DNA of 64,000 nt from Ilyonectria destructans. Lineage: Eukaryota > Ascomycota > Sordariomycetes > Hypocreales > Nectriaceae. The notes beneath the pieces were generated by a model that worked only from the letters and a program-made list of their open reading frames with translations, searched no databases and was not told where the DNA came from. A program made the translations under genes and the position numbers. The DNA lies in NCBI GenBank assembly GCA_020740775.1, contig JAHEWK010000015.1, positions 1,364,001-1,428,000 of the forward strand. Reading direction: 5' to 3'. Below, piece after piece: positions 1 through 12,465 of the stretch (position 1 is the stretch's first letter; each line of letters opens with the position of its first letter).

Positions 1-2794
1 GTCGTCACTGCTCGTCTTCGTTAGTTCTGCTGCTAAGCACGCGAGCCTGCGACTCTGCCAACATACTTCGGTGCAGCTGCGTGATGCCTCGGAGCCCGGG
101 GCCTATTTCGAGTACAGTTGACCGAGTTGTCTCGGCAAGCGCCGCATAGTTCCTTTCGATCACATTTTATCTCGAATCAACTGTCAGCAGAGTAGTCGTG
201 TAACATGTTCGTCGCAAGCGAACGGTCGAGTTTCTGGTATACCTTTTTCGCATGACACCAGTCGCACTTCTTTCTGTCAGCTCAATCATGAATAAAATAC
301 GACCAGTCTTTCTTACCGCGGGTAGAACTTGAGGATGCATTCTCAGGTCGATGGCGTTCGATTCATGCGGAGGATGGTGCAATGCAGGGTAACAGGATGA
401 TGTGGAATCGCACGATTGTGTAAAAATACTCCACAATTGCTGGGGATCTGGTCTGATCCAAGTTCAGGCAGTGAAGAACGCGGGGTAAGTAACTGGTTAA
501 GACGTGGACTAAATCCGTTCCGGTTAACCTGCCCTCGGTTGCTCCGATTGAGATAAGACACATGCGCTACTAGCTCCGAAGTGATAATAGATAATGCCTG
601 AACAAGGTTGCGGGTGCCGATCTTTCCGATTTCCGAGAGCCGCTTCTTCCTTCACAACATTGGAGAGATGCCAGGGGTTGGAATTCATGTATAGAGATGT
701 ACGCGTCAATTGCATCAAGGTGCTTTGTACTTCTTGCTCTCATCAAGTCGGCAATATGCAAGAGGTCCTTGTTTTCGTTCGTGAAATGCCATCATGGTCG
801 CTGACTCGCTGTCAAGGCTCATCGATCCCCTATCGTCAACATGGGTTAGCACTCTCGGCGTTGACCGGCCCCATCCACGTTCCCGGATTTCCAATCATTC
901 CCCCGAGCCGCCACTACGCTATCTCTTATTGCGTTAGCAATAAAAATATCGGCGTTGGACTCCTCTGGAGAAACATAATTCTTATCAGCCGCCCAGGACG
1001 CATTGTGCGGGGTTTGGCAATCATTACGTACACGAGGAGCTTGACGTCCTAAGTTGGAACCAATGGGGATTCCCCGAACATGAGTCACAGGGGTTGCAAC
1101 TATGTAGATCTTGGTATATCGGTCAGGTATGACATGATGCACACCTTTTACCCGCACCCCGATTTCCATGGCCCCATGACTGGGATACGTTATTGATCTC
1201 TTGACGGCCGACATGAATATGAACCAGTTGGCTTCATCTACGAACGCTTATTTGAAAGGATACCCAAGTAAATGCTTATGTATGGAAGCAAGAAACCAAC
1301 TGGAGCCTGTCTACTTGTCCATCTATTCATTTGTTGAGAGTATTAGAAGAGTTAATTGGATTTGTGCACCTACGGGGTTCCTTCTTGGCAATTCAAAGCA
1401 CCTCAAACTTCCAACCACCCCGATGCCGAAGCATTGACCGTTTCCTCGTTCTCATTCTGATGCCAAGAAATACGACGATCAATGCCTAGGCTGGACGAGA
1501 ATCAAGACGGCACAATGTTGAACCAGCGATAAGAATTCGGCGTCTTGATCCCGGACAAGTGGAAAATCGTATCAACAATCATACCTCAAGTGCCAAAAAA
1601 AAAAAAAAACCCCCCCCAAAAAAAAAACTCCCAGAAGCTGTACCAAGAGACGGATGGCCCCCGACTTCTCTTTGCCACTTCCGGCTTCCTTCCGCTCGTC
1701 TTATCTGTTGTGCCTCTGGATTTCAGTACCGCCTTGTTCCTAGGGCAAGGATGGCGCCGCCTTGTTCCCCAAATTGTACTAGGGGTCGCGCTATCAGTGA
1801 CATCGGGATCGGGTCCCGGAACCGACACTGAACATCATTGGTAGATAACTCGGGGTGGAGATACGGCTGTCCGACCTGGTTGACGCTCGGCGTGGAGTTT
1901 CCGGAAGTCCGGGGCTAACTTCCACTTGATGCTGTGGGTCATTCAAACCGAGGTCACCAAACAGAAATTAATGTCCCAGTTATATGCCCGCGTGACACCT
2001 TACGCGACAAGAGGAATAGAACATGCTGTATAGATGGGCAGAAATAATATCTGCAATCGCTGATAGTTGTACTGCAATATCTAGGGTTTTATGAATGCAT
2101 CATTTTCTTTGTAAATGGAGGGACTTGATATGGCTTTTGGCGAGGATGAGCTAGGGGGTTGATTCTAGGTTGATTTAGGAGTTGAGAAAATATCCGGATT
2201 AGGGTTGGTGTTAATGAGATCTCAACTTCGTGATGTCACAGCAGATCCTTATCCATGTTCAGATCTCGTCAACCATCGGACGGACGTCGGTGACGCAGGC
2301 CGTCATCTCTAGTCTTGTGTAATTCTACGACAGTTCCCGAATAGTCCCCACGTCGCTGTCACCGTAAACCAGGCCGAGTGAACACACCACAATCGACTTG
2401 AAGCTAAATCAACCCGGCATGCCGAATCCAAAGTGCAGCCGTGTCAAGCGGCGTCGAATAGGAAGTCAAAGTCCGAATGAGGAGAGTCACCCAACGATCA
2501 CATCCGCTAAGGCAAATGTGGCCTCATTCGGTCATGGCCAGTCCCGAACGCTCTGGAATGCGCAACGGCATTGTTCCTCGGCGAAGTGGGATGGAGCGGT
2601 TGTCCGTCACGATGTTCCGCATCTACCAGATGCTTACTTGCGCATTACTTCCCCGAATCATAGAATGAGCAAACTACATATACGAGTCCAGATCACGCTC
2701 GTTTAATAGTGCACGACTCGTACTCAGTCAATACACAACGAACACATAACTTTCCAAAGCCCTAACATTGTACATCCAACTTCAGCTGCTCAAA
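1..2794. other. gene-free stretch at left edge
   Basis: I see no supportable gene here. Open frames on both strands between 167 and 1437 overlap each other antisense and show no family motif. A homopolymer block of 15 A, 8 C and 10 A lies at 1595-1627. A CGG-type palindromic element (TCCGGA) lies at 1900-1905, about 0.9 kb before the first gene. Function is unknown. Confidence 0.5.
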
Positions 2795-3395
2795 ATGGTG
2801 AGAATTTACGGCACCGGTACCCGCCCTGTTAATGGGCCCAATGACCCGTTCGTTCTTACGCGCGACCAACTCTGGGAAGCGCTGGAGCGGAAACAACGTC
2901 AACCAGAAGAGTTTGTCGCGATTCTTAGCAACTGTAAGGTTCTTAAGGATGAGAACGGCGTTGTCGAGCGTGAGGCCACTCTCAACTTCGGAAAATGGGG
3001 AGTGAGGCACATGCACGAAATCATCACTACCTACGGCGACCTTTGGGTGAGTTAATATGCGCATACCCCTCAGCTGTCAATCTGTTAACGTGACGCAGAT
3101 TCGCTTTGTGCAAGCCGATGGCTCTGTGAGCACGAACATTGTCTCATTCCACTCGGAGGTGTCCGATACCAACTTGATGCTCACCTACGTATTCGAATGG
3201 GAGTTTCCTTCTATTCAGTCTGGTACAAGTGAGCACAAGGAGCTGACCAAGGACATGAGCACGGTAAGATATCCTTCTTGAAAGCAATCTGGTATAGCGT
3301 GAACGTAACTGATTCTTCAACAGATGGCAATTGCAGCAGTGACTAGATCGGTTGAACGTGCTCGGGAGCTAGTGACGGAAGGAAAGATTAAATAG
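2795..3395 (+). CDS. DUF1857 / AtaL-like SRPBCC-fold protein
   Basis: Three exons, 2795-3046, 3099-3263 and 3324-3395, joined at GT-AG introns in frame, give a 162-residue protein, the usual size of the family. The start is the ATG before VRIYGTG; it is followed by a VN-P-N-P stretch and an LTRDQLWEAL helix, as in DUF1857 proteins (AtaL-like, START/SRPBCC fold). A conserved-looking central part reads FVAILSNCKVLKD. Family members are small cytosolic proteins often found in fungal secondary-metabolite or catabolic clusters; no catalytic reaction is firmly established, and a ligand-binding or cyclase-like role is only a guess. It lies head-to-tail toward the YCII gene on the opposite strand, so the two are convergent. 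Confidence 0.85.
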
Positions 3396-4109
3396 AGCAT
3401 TGAGGTTTACATGATGTATTCTACGTGCTCTCACGATGCTACTACGGTCGTACGATGTTTGAAATAAACCTTGAAGCTGTTTGATCAGACTGAATACATT
3501 GACATTATAAATCACTCCTGGAGTTTCACTGGCCACTCTATGTGTGCACATTTCATTATATTTGTAGCTTCAAAAAGACGAGTCTTTGGACGAACGGGCA
3601 TCACGATGCACCTTTCTTTTCGCTTTCTTTTGGCTGGGGTAGGAATAGCAATAGCTGTTGGGCATGAAGGATGAACGAGCCGCAAATCTGATCGTTCAAA
3701 AATGTGGACTTTGGTACGAGAGACAATGGCAAAAGGTTCACCTGTTCTGAATAGATTGCGATGACAAAGTGCTCTTGTGACAGGAATGAGATATTTTAAT
3801 ATCTTCAAGCATCTCTTACGTCTCTTGAGATCCCTTTGATCTCCGAACTCTGTCTCCATCACCGATGCCTCTCTGGAGCCCTCTTGTAGAATTGCCTTCT
3901 GAACCTTATGATTTAATCGACCTAATGTAGAGGGATGCTTGACAAGACGACCGTGAAAGGGTTAATAGAAAGGAATAAAATCTTATTTACATTCTATTCA
4001 TTCTCGTGAGGGCCTTGCGTACTCCGCCCCTCCCACCCGCCATCAAAGTATTCTAGTAGCGTTCTGACTTGACAGCATCTATCACATGCGAGGCCCCATT
4101 TGTCAATCA
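3396..4109. other. convergent intergenic region
   Basis: This stretch lies between the 3' ends of the DUF1857 gene (plus) and the YCII gene (minus). It is moderately AT-rich and has short open frames without family features. I see nothing further in it. Confidence 0.5.
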
Positions 4110-4586
4110 TTACAGGGGCTGTCTAATGGTACTGACATATGGTAGGATCATCAGTGTCTCGGGATCCCACACACCATCTTTATAAAACGAGTCATTCTTA
4201 ATCCGGGCTTCAACGACGTCCTTGCTCGGGGCCCGGGCGATAAGTGCACTTCCAGTCAACTTGGTATCATTTCCTTTTCCGTGTTCGTCAACACAGTACC
4301 CTATTTTTTGGTAAAAAAAATATTAGTTTTTGTCGAACCAACACTCGCAAAGAAAGAATGTTGTGGCGTGTTGTGAAAAGTCTAGGTAAGGTTGCGTACC
4401 TCCCAAAACCCATAAATGTTTCGGATCTTTTGCCATTCCAGCAAGGTGCCCACTAGATTCTTCCGCTCAGTGATATGACTCCTGAAATGTCGCAAGCAGT
4501 TGGCGAGGGACTCACCTTAAGGATGTCGTGCGCTTTTCGCCGGCGTCCTCCCGGTCTTGAATGATGACAAGCCACTCTGGATCCAT
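4110..4586 (-). CDS. YCII-related domain protein
   Basis: This small gene is split over three exons on the minus strand: 4516-4586, 4400-4452 and 4110-4300. Its two introns end at CTAG and ATAG. The join gives 104 residues beginning MDPEWLVIIQDRE and continuing through HLAGM, WVLGG, LTGSALIARA, and KDGVWDPETLMILPY, which is the normal order and length for the YCII/YciI fold. Family members are small ferredoxin-like-fold proteins; the relative TftG acts as a dehydrochlorinase in chlorinated hydroxyquinol breakdown, so a lyase or isomerase step in aromatic degradation is plausible here but inferred. The exon 2 acceptor was chosen because the alternative upstream acceptors lead to frame breaks. 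It lies just upstream of, and divergent from, the flavoprotein gene at 5110. Confidence 0.82.
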
Positions 4587-5109
4587 GGTTTGTCTAGTCT
4601 ATTGTTCAATCGAAACAATCGGGTGTTTAATGATTTGCTATGGTGGTAGTAAATTGGGTTTAGTTTATATATAACACTAATAAAGTGTGGCGTTCGCTCG
4701 CTTTACCGACTTGACCTTAGGACCCATATCCGCTCTCGGCTGCGTCGGTGTAGCGCCCGGAGCACCGACGTCGGGTAGAAGACTCGATACGCTCGATACG
4801 CTCGGTGTGCCGGGGATGTCAAAACTTCTCAATTTGGTAACCTTAGAGTCAGCACAAGACACATTGGTCTCAATCGACGGAGATCGGCACCTCCTGTCCG
4901 GATGTGCGGATGGGCTCTCTGTGCCACGGTGATCGCGGAGTATTCACGACGAGATGGCAGTGGTGTTTTTGGTGTTCTCGGCTTGTAGTTCTGCTATACC
5001 GACGGTCTATCTTAGCATAAGTATAATACGATTAGTTCTTCTCGAAGTAGAATACATCCAGCTCACAGTCAGATCAACTCAAGTCACACCACTGAAAAAC
5101 ACAAACACA
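4587..5109. promoter_or_regulatory. shared upstream region of YCII and flavoprotein genes
   Basis: The 523 bp between two divergent starts (4586 minus, 5110 plus) must contain both promoters. It is rich in CGG triplets, which Zn2Cys6 regulators commonly bind. A TCCGGA palindrome lies at 4897-4902, followed at once by GTGCGGA, and a run of CGATACGCT repeats lies near 4784-4802. Regulation by the neighbouring zinc-cluster factor is inference. Confidence 0.45.
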
Positions 5110-6920
5110 ATGGACATTGTCGACGTTGCTATTATCGGCGCGGGTAAGTCAACCATCAACCTTGCCAATCTCATAATCTAATCTGCAATGCAGGCATCTT
5201 CGGCCTAGCCACAGCTCGCACGTACACTGAAGCTCATCCCGAAGCCAAAGTGGTCATCATCGAGAGTGCCGACTCTCTCGGTGGAACATGGGCGAAGCAT
5301 CGCCTCTATCCAGGGTTGAAGACAAACAACATATTGGGAACTTATGAATTTCCGGATTTCCCTATGCACTCCCATGAATTTGGGGTTGCGCCTTGGCAAC
5401 ATATTCCCGGCGAGAAGCTCCACAACTACCTCGCCAGATTTGCCGAGCATTACGGGATTTCCTCGTGCATTAGGTTCAACAATGAAGTTGAATTGGTTGA
5501 GCAAGGCGAAAATGATGAGTGGGTCCTCACTCTCAAGGATAAAACGACATCAAACACAACAAGGCTTAACGCTAGGAAGGTTGTGGTTGCAACTGGTATG
5601 ACAGGAAACCCGAACCTTCCTACCATTCCAGGTGCTGCAACATTCGAGGCACCCTTTTTCCACGGCAAGGACTTCCTTCAACATAGCGAGTTACTCAAAA
5701 CTGCCAAGCATGTTGTTGTTTACGGTGGAGCCAAATCCTCTTGGGATGCTGTATATGCATATGCCTCCAATGGTGTTACTGTTGACTGGGTAATGAGAGA
5801 GTCAGGGAGAGGACCTTGCTGGATGGCTCCGCCATTTATAACCCCTCTGAAGATCTGGATTGAGAAGCTGATCTTTATGCGTGCGCTAACCTGGCTGTCA
5901 CCCTGCCTTTGGGGTGCTCAGGATGGTTATGAGGGCATTAAGAACTTTCTTCATACATCTATTCTCGGACGATGGATCGTTTCATCATTCTTTACTGCGA
6001 TTACCCAAGATGTCTTGAATACTAGCGACTTCAATGGCAGCCTAGAAACCGCAAGGCTCAAGCCTTGGTCTGAAGGATTTTGGAGCGGCACAAGCCTGAG
6101 CATTCTGAATTATCCAACTGATTTTTTCGAGTATGTACGCAACGGCCAAGTCAAAGTCCACCATGCCGACATCACACACCTGACTGCTCATACCGTTCAT
6201 CTCTCTACTGGCGGCAGTCTTAAAACTGAATCCCTGCACTGCGCAACAGGCTGGAAGCATGAAGCCCCCATCAAAATCTCGCCTGCATCTTTGCTCTCTG
6301 ATCTCGGTCTTCCGCATACGGCCGACGCAACCCCCTCTCAATTGGCCCTCAAAGCCGATGAGGAGATCTTGCAGCGCTTTCCGATGTTGAAGGACCAGCC
6401 TGATGTTACGCCCAAGAATAAATGTCGAACTGCAGCCCCAGGCCAAATCGTCACTCCATACCGTCTCTTCCGTCTTATGGTTCCGCCTAAGTACATCCAC
6501 AAGCGCAACTTTGCTGTGGCCGGTGCGATGCTTTCCCTTGGTCAGCCCGTCTCTGCACAGATGCAAGGTCTATGGATAACCTCATATCTTGACGGCACTC
6601 TCAACGTCCCCTCTACCGAAGAAGTTGAATATAGTGCAGAACTATTTTCGAGGTTCGGCAAGTGGCGCTCCCCCGCAGGCTGTGGCGACAGACATGGTGA
6701 CATGGTGTTTGAGACAATGCCGTACTGGGACCAGCTGTTGCAGGACCTTGGGCTTCCATACAAACGCAAGTCATCCTGGCTCCAGGAGATCTTTGTACCG
6801 TACGGCTCGTCGGATTACAAGGGACTTGTGCAGGAGTGGATCCAGCTGAAGAAGAAGTCTAGCCTGCTCGACAAGAAATTGCAGAATGGCTTTGTCGAGA
6901 CACTTGTCAGCGTCGACTGA
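5110..6920 (+). CDS. FAD-dependent FMO-like monooxygenase
   Basis: Two exons (5110-5143 and 5194-6920) encode 586 residues. The N-terminus DIVDVAIIGAG-IFGLATA is the FAD-binding GxGxxG motif, and the only intron falls inside it. Next come an ESADSLGGTW motif (FAD/NAD(P) Rossmann link of the FMO/BVMO superfamily), HHxx-like substrate elements, and a second dinucleotide site VVVYGGAKSSWDAVYA near residue 190 that resembles an NADPH site. This fits flavin-containing monooxygenases used in fungal specialised metabolism for hydroxylation or Baeyer-Villiger chemistry. I do not see a clear canonical BVMO fingerprint, so the exact reaction is open. It precedes the Zn2Cys6 regulator in the same direction. 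Confidence 0.88.
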
Positions 6921-8275
6921 AAAGCGCCATCTCGCCGAGATCACAGACACTCCGCTGGGTTAGGTTCAACCCGCACCGAGCGATTGTTTGGTCACAAAGT
7001 GGCGTCCGGTTACTGCTGTTAGTCATTACGGTAACACATTTTGTCCATCACGGTGGTTCAAATCTTTGGGGGTAGGATGAGATTGAGGGTGCAGCTAGAC
7101 TAGATAAGTTAAACTGAGGCTGTTTGGCTGCTCGACTTTTTTTTTTGAGTACCCTTTGCTCTGCTTTGATCAACCAACTGAAGGAAGTCCCAAAGTCACC
7201 GCTGGGTGTTGCGTGGCTCAAAACTCAACCTTGATTTGATGAGATATGGACATGATGGACGAGGACGGAGGAAAATTGACCGAGTGGGCCTTATCGCTCC
7301 TACATCGGACCAGAAATATTACTAGCAAACTTGCTTTGACCTGTTTAGGTTCGGTTGCTTCGTCCTCTGTGCCCCTGGCTTGTTTGTGCTTCGTGTCGCG
7401 ATGCAGATTCACTATCCGGAAGCCGAAAACCCGGCAGGCCGAGGCTAGCGTTGACCATCCGGGATCCCATGACACATGTGCCAAAATGACATCTAGAGAC
7501 TGCTGTGGGACTAACATAGGCGCTGATCAGTGAGGCATCGTATTTTCCAGGCGTTTGGGGCTCCTGGATTGTCGCCAATGCGTGATGTAGTGTTGCGGAG
7601 ATGTTACTCCAGCTGTAGCCTCCGTCTATCAAGCAGCGACGCCACTGACCGACGGGCTTACCCATGAATATACATTGAAAGCGTCGGATAATTGGGCTCT
7701 TGATACCCATTGTTTGTGCGAGAATAGTTCTTTGTGTCTTTTTTTGCGCCTCGGGTACAGCCATTCGCAGGCAGCCAAAACCCATTAGGTGGTGGCAACT
7801 AATGTATCTTTCCATAGACAGGGCACAATAATATCCTCAGTTGACTCTTCAGGGACGTGTTAGTGTGATACCCGTATAGCATGCTGCGTCGCGTCTTCGG
7901 CGGTAGGTAGAAACGCCGAGGCTCTGTGTTACGCGATTGACTTACTCCTGGACTGGCGGACGCCGCAAAGAGTTTGACGTTGGTTGGATCCTTGCCATGA
8001 GTAGCGTAAGAATCAACAGAACATCTTTCCACCCTTGGAACTGCGGTACCTGGCCCTGAGGCGCTATGCGGAGTGATGATTGGAATCCGGGGTAGCCGGG
8101 TTGCGAATGGACAAACTAGCGCTAACGAGTTGGTCAGTCCCCGACTCCCCGTGAAGAAAAGCTTTTGCGGGGAAGTTGCGGGTTACTACGTAGTACAAAT
8201 TACCATCCAGCCCAATTCTCATGGGGAATCCAGAAGTCGGAGAAAGCATCATCCTCAGCATCACCCACCCGGAGC
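6921..8275. other. intergenic region before regulator
   Basis: The stretch runs 1.35 kb between the flavoprotein stop and the regulator start. Minus-strand open frames of up to 156 codons overlap here but show no recognisable motifs and are rejected. At 7415-7434 lies TCCGGAAGCCGAAAACCCGG, whose near copy occurs at 21131-21150. The part nearest 8276 is probably the regulator's promoter. Confidence 0.4.
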
Positions 8276-10838
8276 ATGTCTGGACACGACTCTGTATCAA
8301 GGGCAGAGATGGCCAATGTTCCAACTCCTAGTCCTCCAGCTTTGAATCACTTTTCGTGTGCCAATTGCCGTCGCCGTAAGGTGAAATGCAACAAGACGAG
8401 CCCATGCACGAACTGCGTACGGGGTCGCTTGACGTGCGTCTTTCCCCAGCCGCGCCGTCCAGTGAGAACCGACACGAATCTGGAGTCCACGTTGATTGCA
8501 AGAGTTCAAAACCTAGAGGAGATCATCAATTCCTTGCAGTTGGCTATGGTCGAAAAGGACGCTCAGATTTCCCGGCAGAAACAGCAACTCCAAGAGCAAC
8601 TCCAAGAGAAGCAGGAGCAGCATCAATCGCAACAACCGCAGCTCCAACAGCAAGTCCTGCAAAACAATGCCCAAGAAAAACATGACGATGCGAGTCGAGG
8701 CCATCACAGTCAGTCACCGGCCCGCTCGGAATCAATACAGGTCGTTGCGGACCGGCCGCCCACACAAGTCGATCGGTTTAGCCTTTCACCCCATTCTACT
8801 TCAGGCTCCCAGTCCACACCGGAGTCGGATTCCGGAAAGCTGATCAGAGATGAGGGTCGGAGCATTTACATCAATGGCACTTGGGCGGCCATAAGAGCTC
8901 AGGTAGATAGAAGCACGTCATCTGGTTCTGTAGCTAGACTGCTAACAATAGTGCTACAGGTTGGCGACTTCGGTGAGCTCGGTGATGAAGTCCTAGAAGA
9001 CGAGGAGGCGGCCGCTGAGCCCTCTGCCGTCTCCAGTCCGTTCTTTGATTTTCCGTTTAGTCTAGCTCAAGGCGTAGGGGCCCCTGAACACCCTTGCGTT
9101 GAGCACCGCCAGACGCTTTGGAGACTTTACATTGAAGTTATGGACCCGATGGTAAAAGTGCTGCACTTGCCCACAGTTGAGCCAGAGCTGCGCAAGTGGC
9201 TGCCACAAGATAATATTGATAAAATGCCAAGAGGGCTAAGTGCCGTCATCTTCGCCGTTTACTTTTCGGTAGTGTCCAGTATGGAAAAGGACCAATGCCA
9301 AGAGATTCTTGGCAGGGACCGCGACGAGCTTGTGTTAAAGTATAAGGCAGCTACGGAGAGAGTCCTCACGATGGCAGGCTTATTAAACACTGATAACCTG
9401 TTAGTGTTGCAAGCTTTCCTCATTTATTTAGTCACATTGCGACACCATGCTCCGCGCTTGTCTTGGACCCTCTGTTCTCTGGCTTTCCGTCTTATCCAAG
9501 CTATGGGTGCCCATCGAGATGGTGCATCCTTGAGTGTCTCAAAGTTCGAAACTGAAATGCGGAAGCGACTTTTTTGGAACCTCTCTGTTCTGGAATGCGG
9601 AGCATCAGAGGATTGTGGCTGCGACCCTACACAGTAAGTCGACCAAGCCCACCGTCAAGCCCTCTCTAACACTCTGATTAGGCTTGAAATTAGCAGTTTC
9701 AATACATCTGTGCCCCTGAATCTAAACGACGAGGATTTGACCGAGTCAATGGTCACTGAACCAGAAGAGCACACCAACTGGACACAATCGACACCCTTGA
9801 TTCTATGGGCAGATATATGTCAGCTATGGCGGTTACTCTATGACTCGCGACGACGTCCCGAAGGCATAGACAAGTCTCTTCAAGCGATGACTGTGGATGA
9901 GAAGAGGAAGTTTATCGGAGAAACAGTTAAAAAGATGGACAAGAAATTCGTCAAGATCTGTTCGCCCTTGATTCCGGTTCAATGGGTAAATACATACCAT
10001 TTGACCCGCAGCCTGCTTTCTAAGCTAAATAATGATGCAGGTCACCGCGACTCTCGCCCGGTTATTAGTGCTCGAATACAAGGTTGCTGCTTATATGCCG
10101 CTTGAGCAAGGCACGGAGCTCAGCCAGATCGGGCACGACGAGCTATTCGCCAATGCAATTGAATGCCTCGAATTGTCTAATAGACTGCTAGCAGACTATC
10201 GCGGGGTGAGATGGGGCTGGCTGTTCAAGACCTTTACGGCATGGTATCCATTAGCCTTCGTCTTGACCAAACTCAATTCTGAGCCACTTCGGAGGGACTA
10301 TGAAAGGTGCTGGCGGATAGTAGAGCGAGTAATGGTATCTCGCTGGCATAGTCCTCATGAAAAGCTTGGACACCAGTGGCGTTCCATGATGAAGCTTTTC
10401 GAGGTCGCGCAAGCATCAAAGGCAAGAAGTATCCGACGTCGACGTGAATCCTTTCGCAGCCGCTCGGATCTCCCAATCGCGGTTTCTCAAGCCTCAAAAG
10501 ATCGACCTCTACTTACATTGGCAGAGCCTTGCAAACGTCCTCTCGATGACCCCGCACCGACATTCACTGAAACCAGAGTGACTGCCTCACATCCAACGGC
10601 ACGCGAAGGCTCTTGTTCGTCTCAGGGAAACACCATACAACTCAACAGCCTCGCTAATCATTCCAACATGACGTCGGTAGCTCCTAATCTAATCGATCTT
10701 CCCGAGAACTTAGACAACCTAGGGGCTCTTGACTACATTGATTTTGACGAAAACGTCATCGACATAGATCCCAACGATGCAACCTTTTTTCAGAAAACTT
10801 TCCACATGCAGGACGTTTTTTCAATGGATTTAAGCTAA
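8276..10838 (+). CDS. Zn2Cys6 transcription factor (cluster regulator candidate)
   Basis: Four exons (8276-8902, 8960-9633, 9682-9985, 10041-10838) give about 800 residues. The N-terminus has CANCRRRKVKC and then PCTNC and C, a full CX2CX6CX5CX2CX6C zinc cluster at about residues 28-54. It is followed by a linker and a glutamine-rich, coiled-coil-like stretch (about 95-145). A fungal-specific regulatory middle domain follows, including the ASED-GCDP element typical of this family and, downstream, PLNLNDEDL. The C-terminus is acidic (DYIDFDENVIDIDPND), suggesting an activation region. The first intron is a multiple of three, so its removal is judged from family similarity and consensus splice sites. 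Position next to the catabolic genes suggests it controls them by binding CGG repeats. Confidence 0.88.
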
Positions 10839-11524
10839 GGGCAGACTGGTTGAGATTATTTGTAGAGATCTTCTCAAGGAGCTGTCGAGGGTTTGGGTGC
10901 TGGGGAATTTTCCTGGACCCTGGATGTGGGTGGGAGGTTGGTTATTCGGCGTTTCGTTAGCAACCACGGAAACAAGGATTGGATGACGGTGGAGAATTAT
11001 CACATCTCCTAGATGAATGGGTACATAGTCTTCCTGGCCCTCTTTGGCTTTACTGAGACAGTTAAAGACCAGGCTTGTTGTTTCGATTGACGACGCTCAA
11101 CTTATCGCTAGTGGGGGTATCTTGCTGCTTACTTCTACAAGTAATAATGACCCTGCATTGCACACAGAGCTATCGAAAACTTGTTACACAAGGAGTCCAA
11201 TTGTTCGATCTCTTTTTATTCAAATGCCGTAAGCCATGCAAAAGGATCGCCAGACTTAGATTAGTTGTGCTCTCATCGTCTTATGGTGGTACACAATTGG
11301 CCTTTTGCTTCAAGGACAAGCTAAGGATCCGTTGATGAACCCCTGGATAGAAATAATTTCACAATGTAGCATAGACTAGATTGAAAACCGTCCTAAGAAC
11401 GTAGATGTAGCGCTGACTTTCTATTGTCTAAAACTAGACAAATCAGATGACCAGATGCCAAATGTCGAAAACAGATTTTAATCTATCATTCTACCCTTTT
11501 AGAAGTATTGCTACCGATGGTCTT
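10839..11524. other. convergent intergenic region
   Basis: This is the 3' side of the regulator (plus) and of the FAH-family gene (minus). Short open frames only; nothing recognised. Confidence 0.45.
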
Positions 11525-12465
11525 CTACTTAAATACAACTTTGTTAGAAATAGACCCGATCTCGCTGATCTCTACGTCGACTTCATCGCCATCATTCAAC
11601 AGCCCATTCGAGAACCAACCAACTCCGTTCGGTGTACCAGTCATAAAGACCGTACCTTGCTTTAGTGTACGGTTTCTGGATGCATATGAGATCAGTTGTT
11701 TAACCGAAAATGTCATCTCTGCGGTGTTGGCATCTTGCCGCATCTGGCCATTGACCCTTGTGACCAGATGAAGCGTCTGGGGATCAGGAATCAACCTTGC
11801 TGCAACAATACAGGGTCCAATTGGGCCAAAGGTGTCAAAGGACTTGGAGTAGCCCATTTGGTTGCCAGAAATTTCCACAGGGATAAGGCTTCTTGCAGAG
11901 AAGTCATTACCAACTGTATATCCTAAGACATAGTCGAGAGCGTGCTCCTCCTTAACATCTTTTGCGTCTTTCGATAGGATAAAGGTCAACTCTCCTTCGT
12001 AGTCCAGCATCGGCTGTGCGTCATCATGTGCAATAACCGGATCAAGAGCTCCAGCGAGGCGCTCGGCCGGGGTCATAAAAATAACTGGGCAAGTAGGCAC
12101 AATAAACTAGGACAAATATCGATGTTTAGCTAACGTCTTGATCATGTGAGTATAAGATTTACCGATGTCTCCTTAGAGTGCAGCTTATAGTTGATGCCAG
12201 CGCACATCACCGAAGGGGCATTAGGTACCGGATTGAGTAACTTTTTACTCCGTCAGCATCATATTTGCAAACTTCAAGGCGCTGAGCTCCCAACCTTTTG
12301 CACCGTGCGTTTCTCACTCGTCTTAGTGAAACCGGCTTCGTATGTGCCATCCAAAACTTGGACATTGATTCCGATAATGTCCTTGGCTGCATAGGCTTTC
12401 TCTAGGTTACCAAAAGCCACCCTGCCCTCACTATCGACAAACCGGATTAATCGGTCAAATGACAT
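11525..12465 (-). CDS. fumarylacetoacetate hydrolase (FAH) family protein
   Basis: Three exons on the minus strand (12295-12465, 12163-12240, 11525-12106) encode 276 residues. The order is an N-terminal beta segment (RLIRFVDSEGRVAFG), KLLNPVPNAPSVMCAGINY, then PVIFMTPAERL, a metal-binding YEGEL motif, GYTVGNDFSAR, and a closing TGTPNGVGWFSNG. This is the standard FAH C-terminal-domain layout. Family members hydrolyse C-C bonds of diketo acids or decarboxylate/hydrate oxo-acids (for example homoprotocatechuate and oxalocrotonate pathways), using a Mg2+ or Ca2+ ion held by acidic residues. Here it could process the ring-opened product of the extradiol dioxygenase nearby (inference). It is divergent from the decarboxylase-like gene at 13522. 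Confidence 0.9.

Noticed and set aside
594..1052. 152-codon open frame (plus) overlapped by a 122-codon frame (minus)
   Set aside because: No motif, no introns, composition not protein-like; each is antisense to the other.
1595..1627. Poly-A/poly-C tract as a poly(A) tail of a retroposed gene
   Set aside because: No retroposed coding sequence or target-site duplication was found next to it; simple low-complexity DNA is enough.
5110..6920. Calling the flavoprotein a Baeyer-Villiger monooxygenase
   Set aside because: The canonical BVMO fingerprint could not be found; only the general FMO-type motifs are clear.
7345..7815. 156-codon frame on the minus strand
   Set aside because: No recognisable domain; overlaps a repeat-like element and other open frames.
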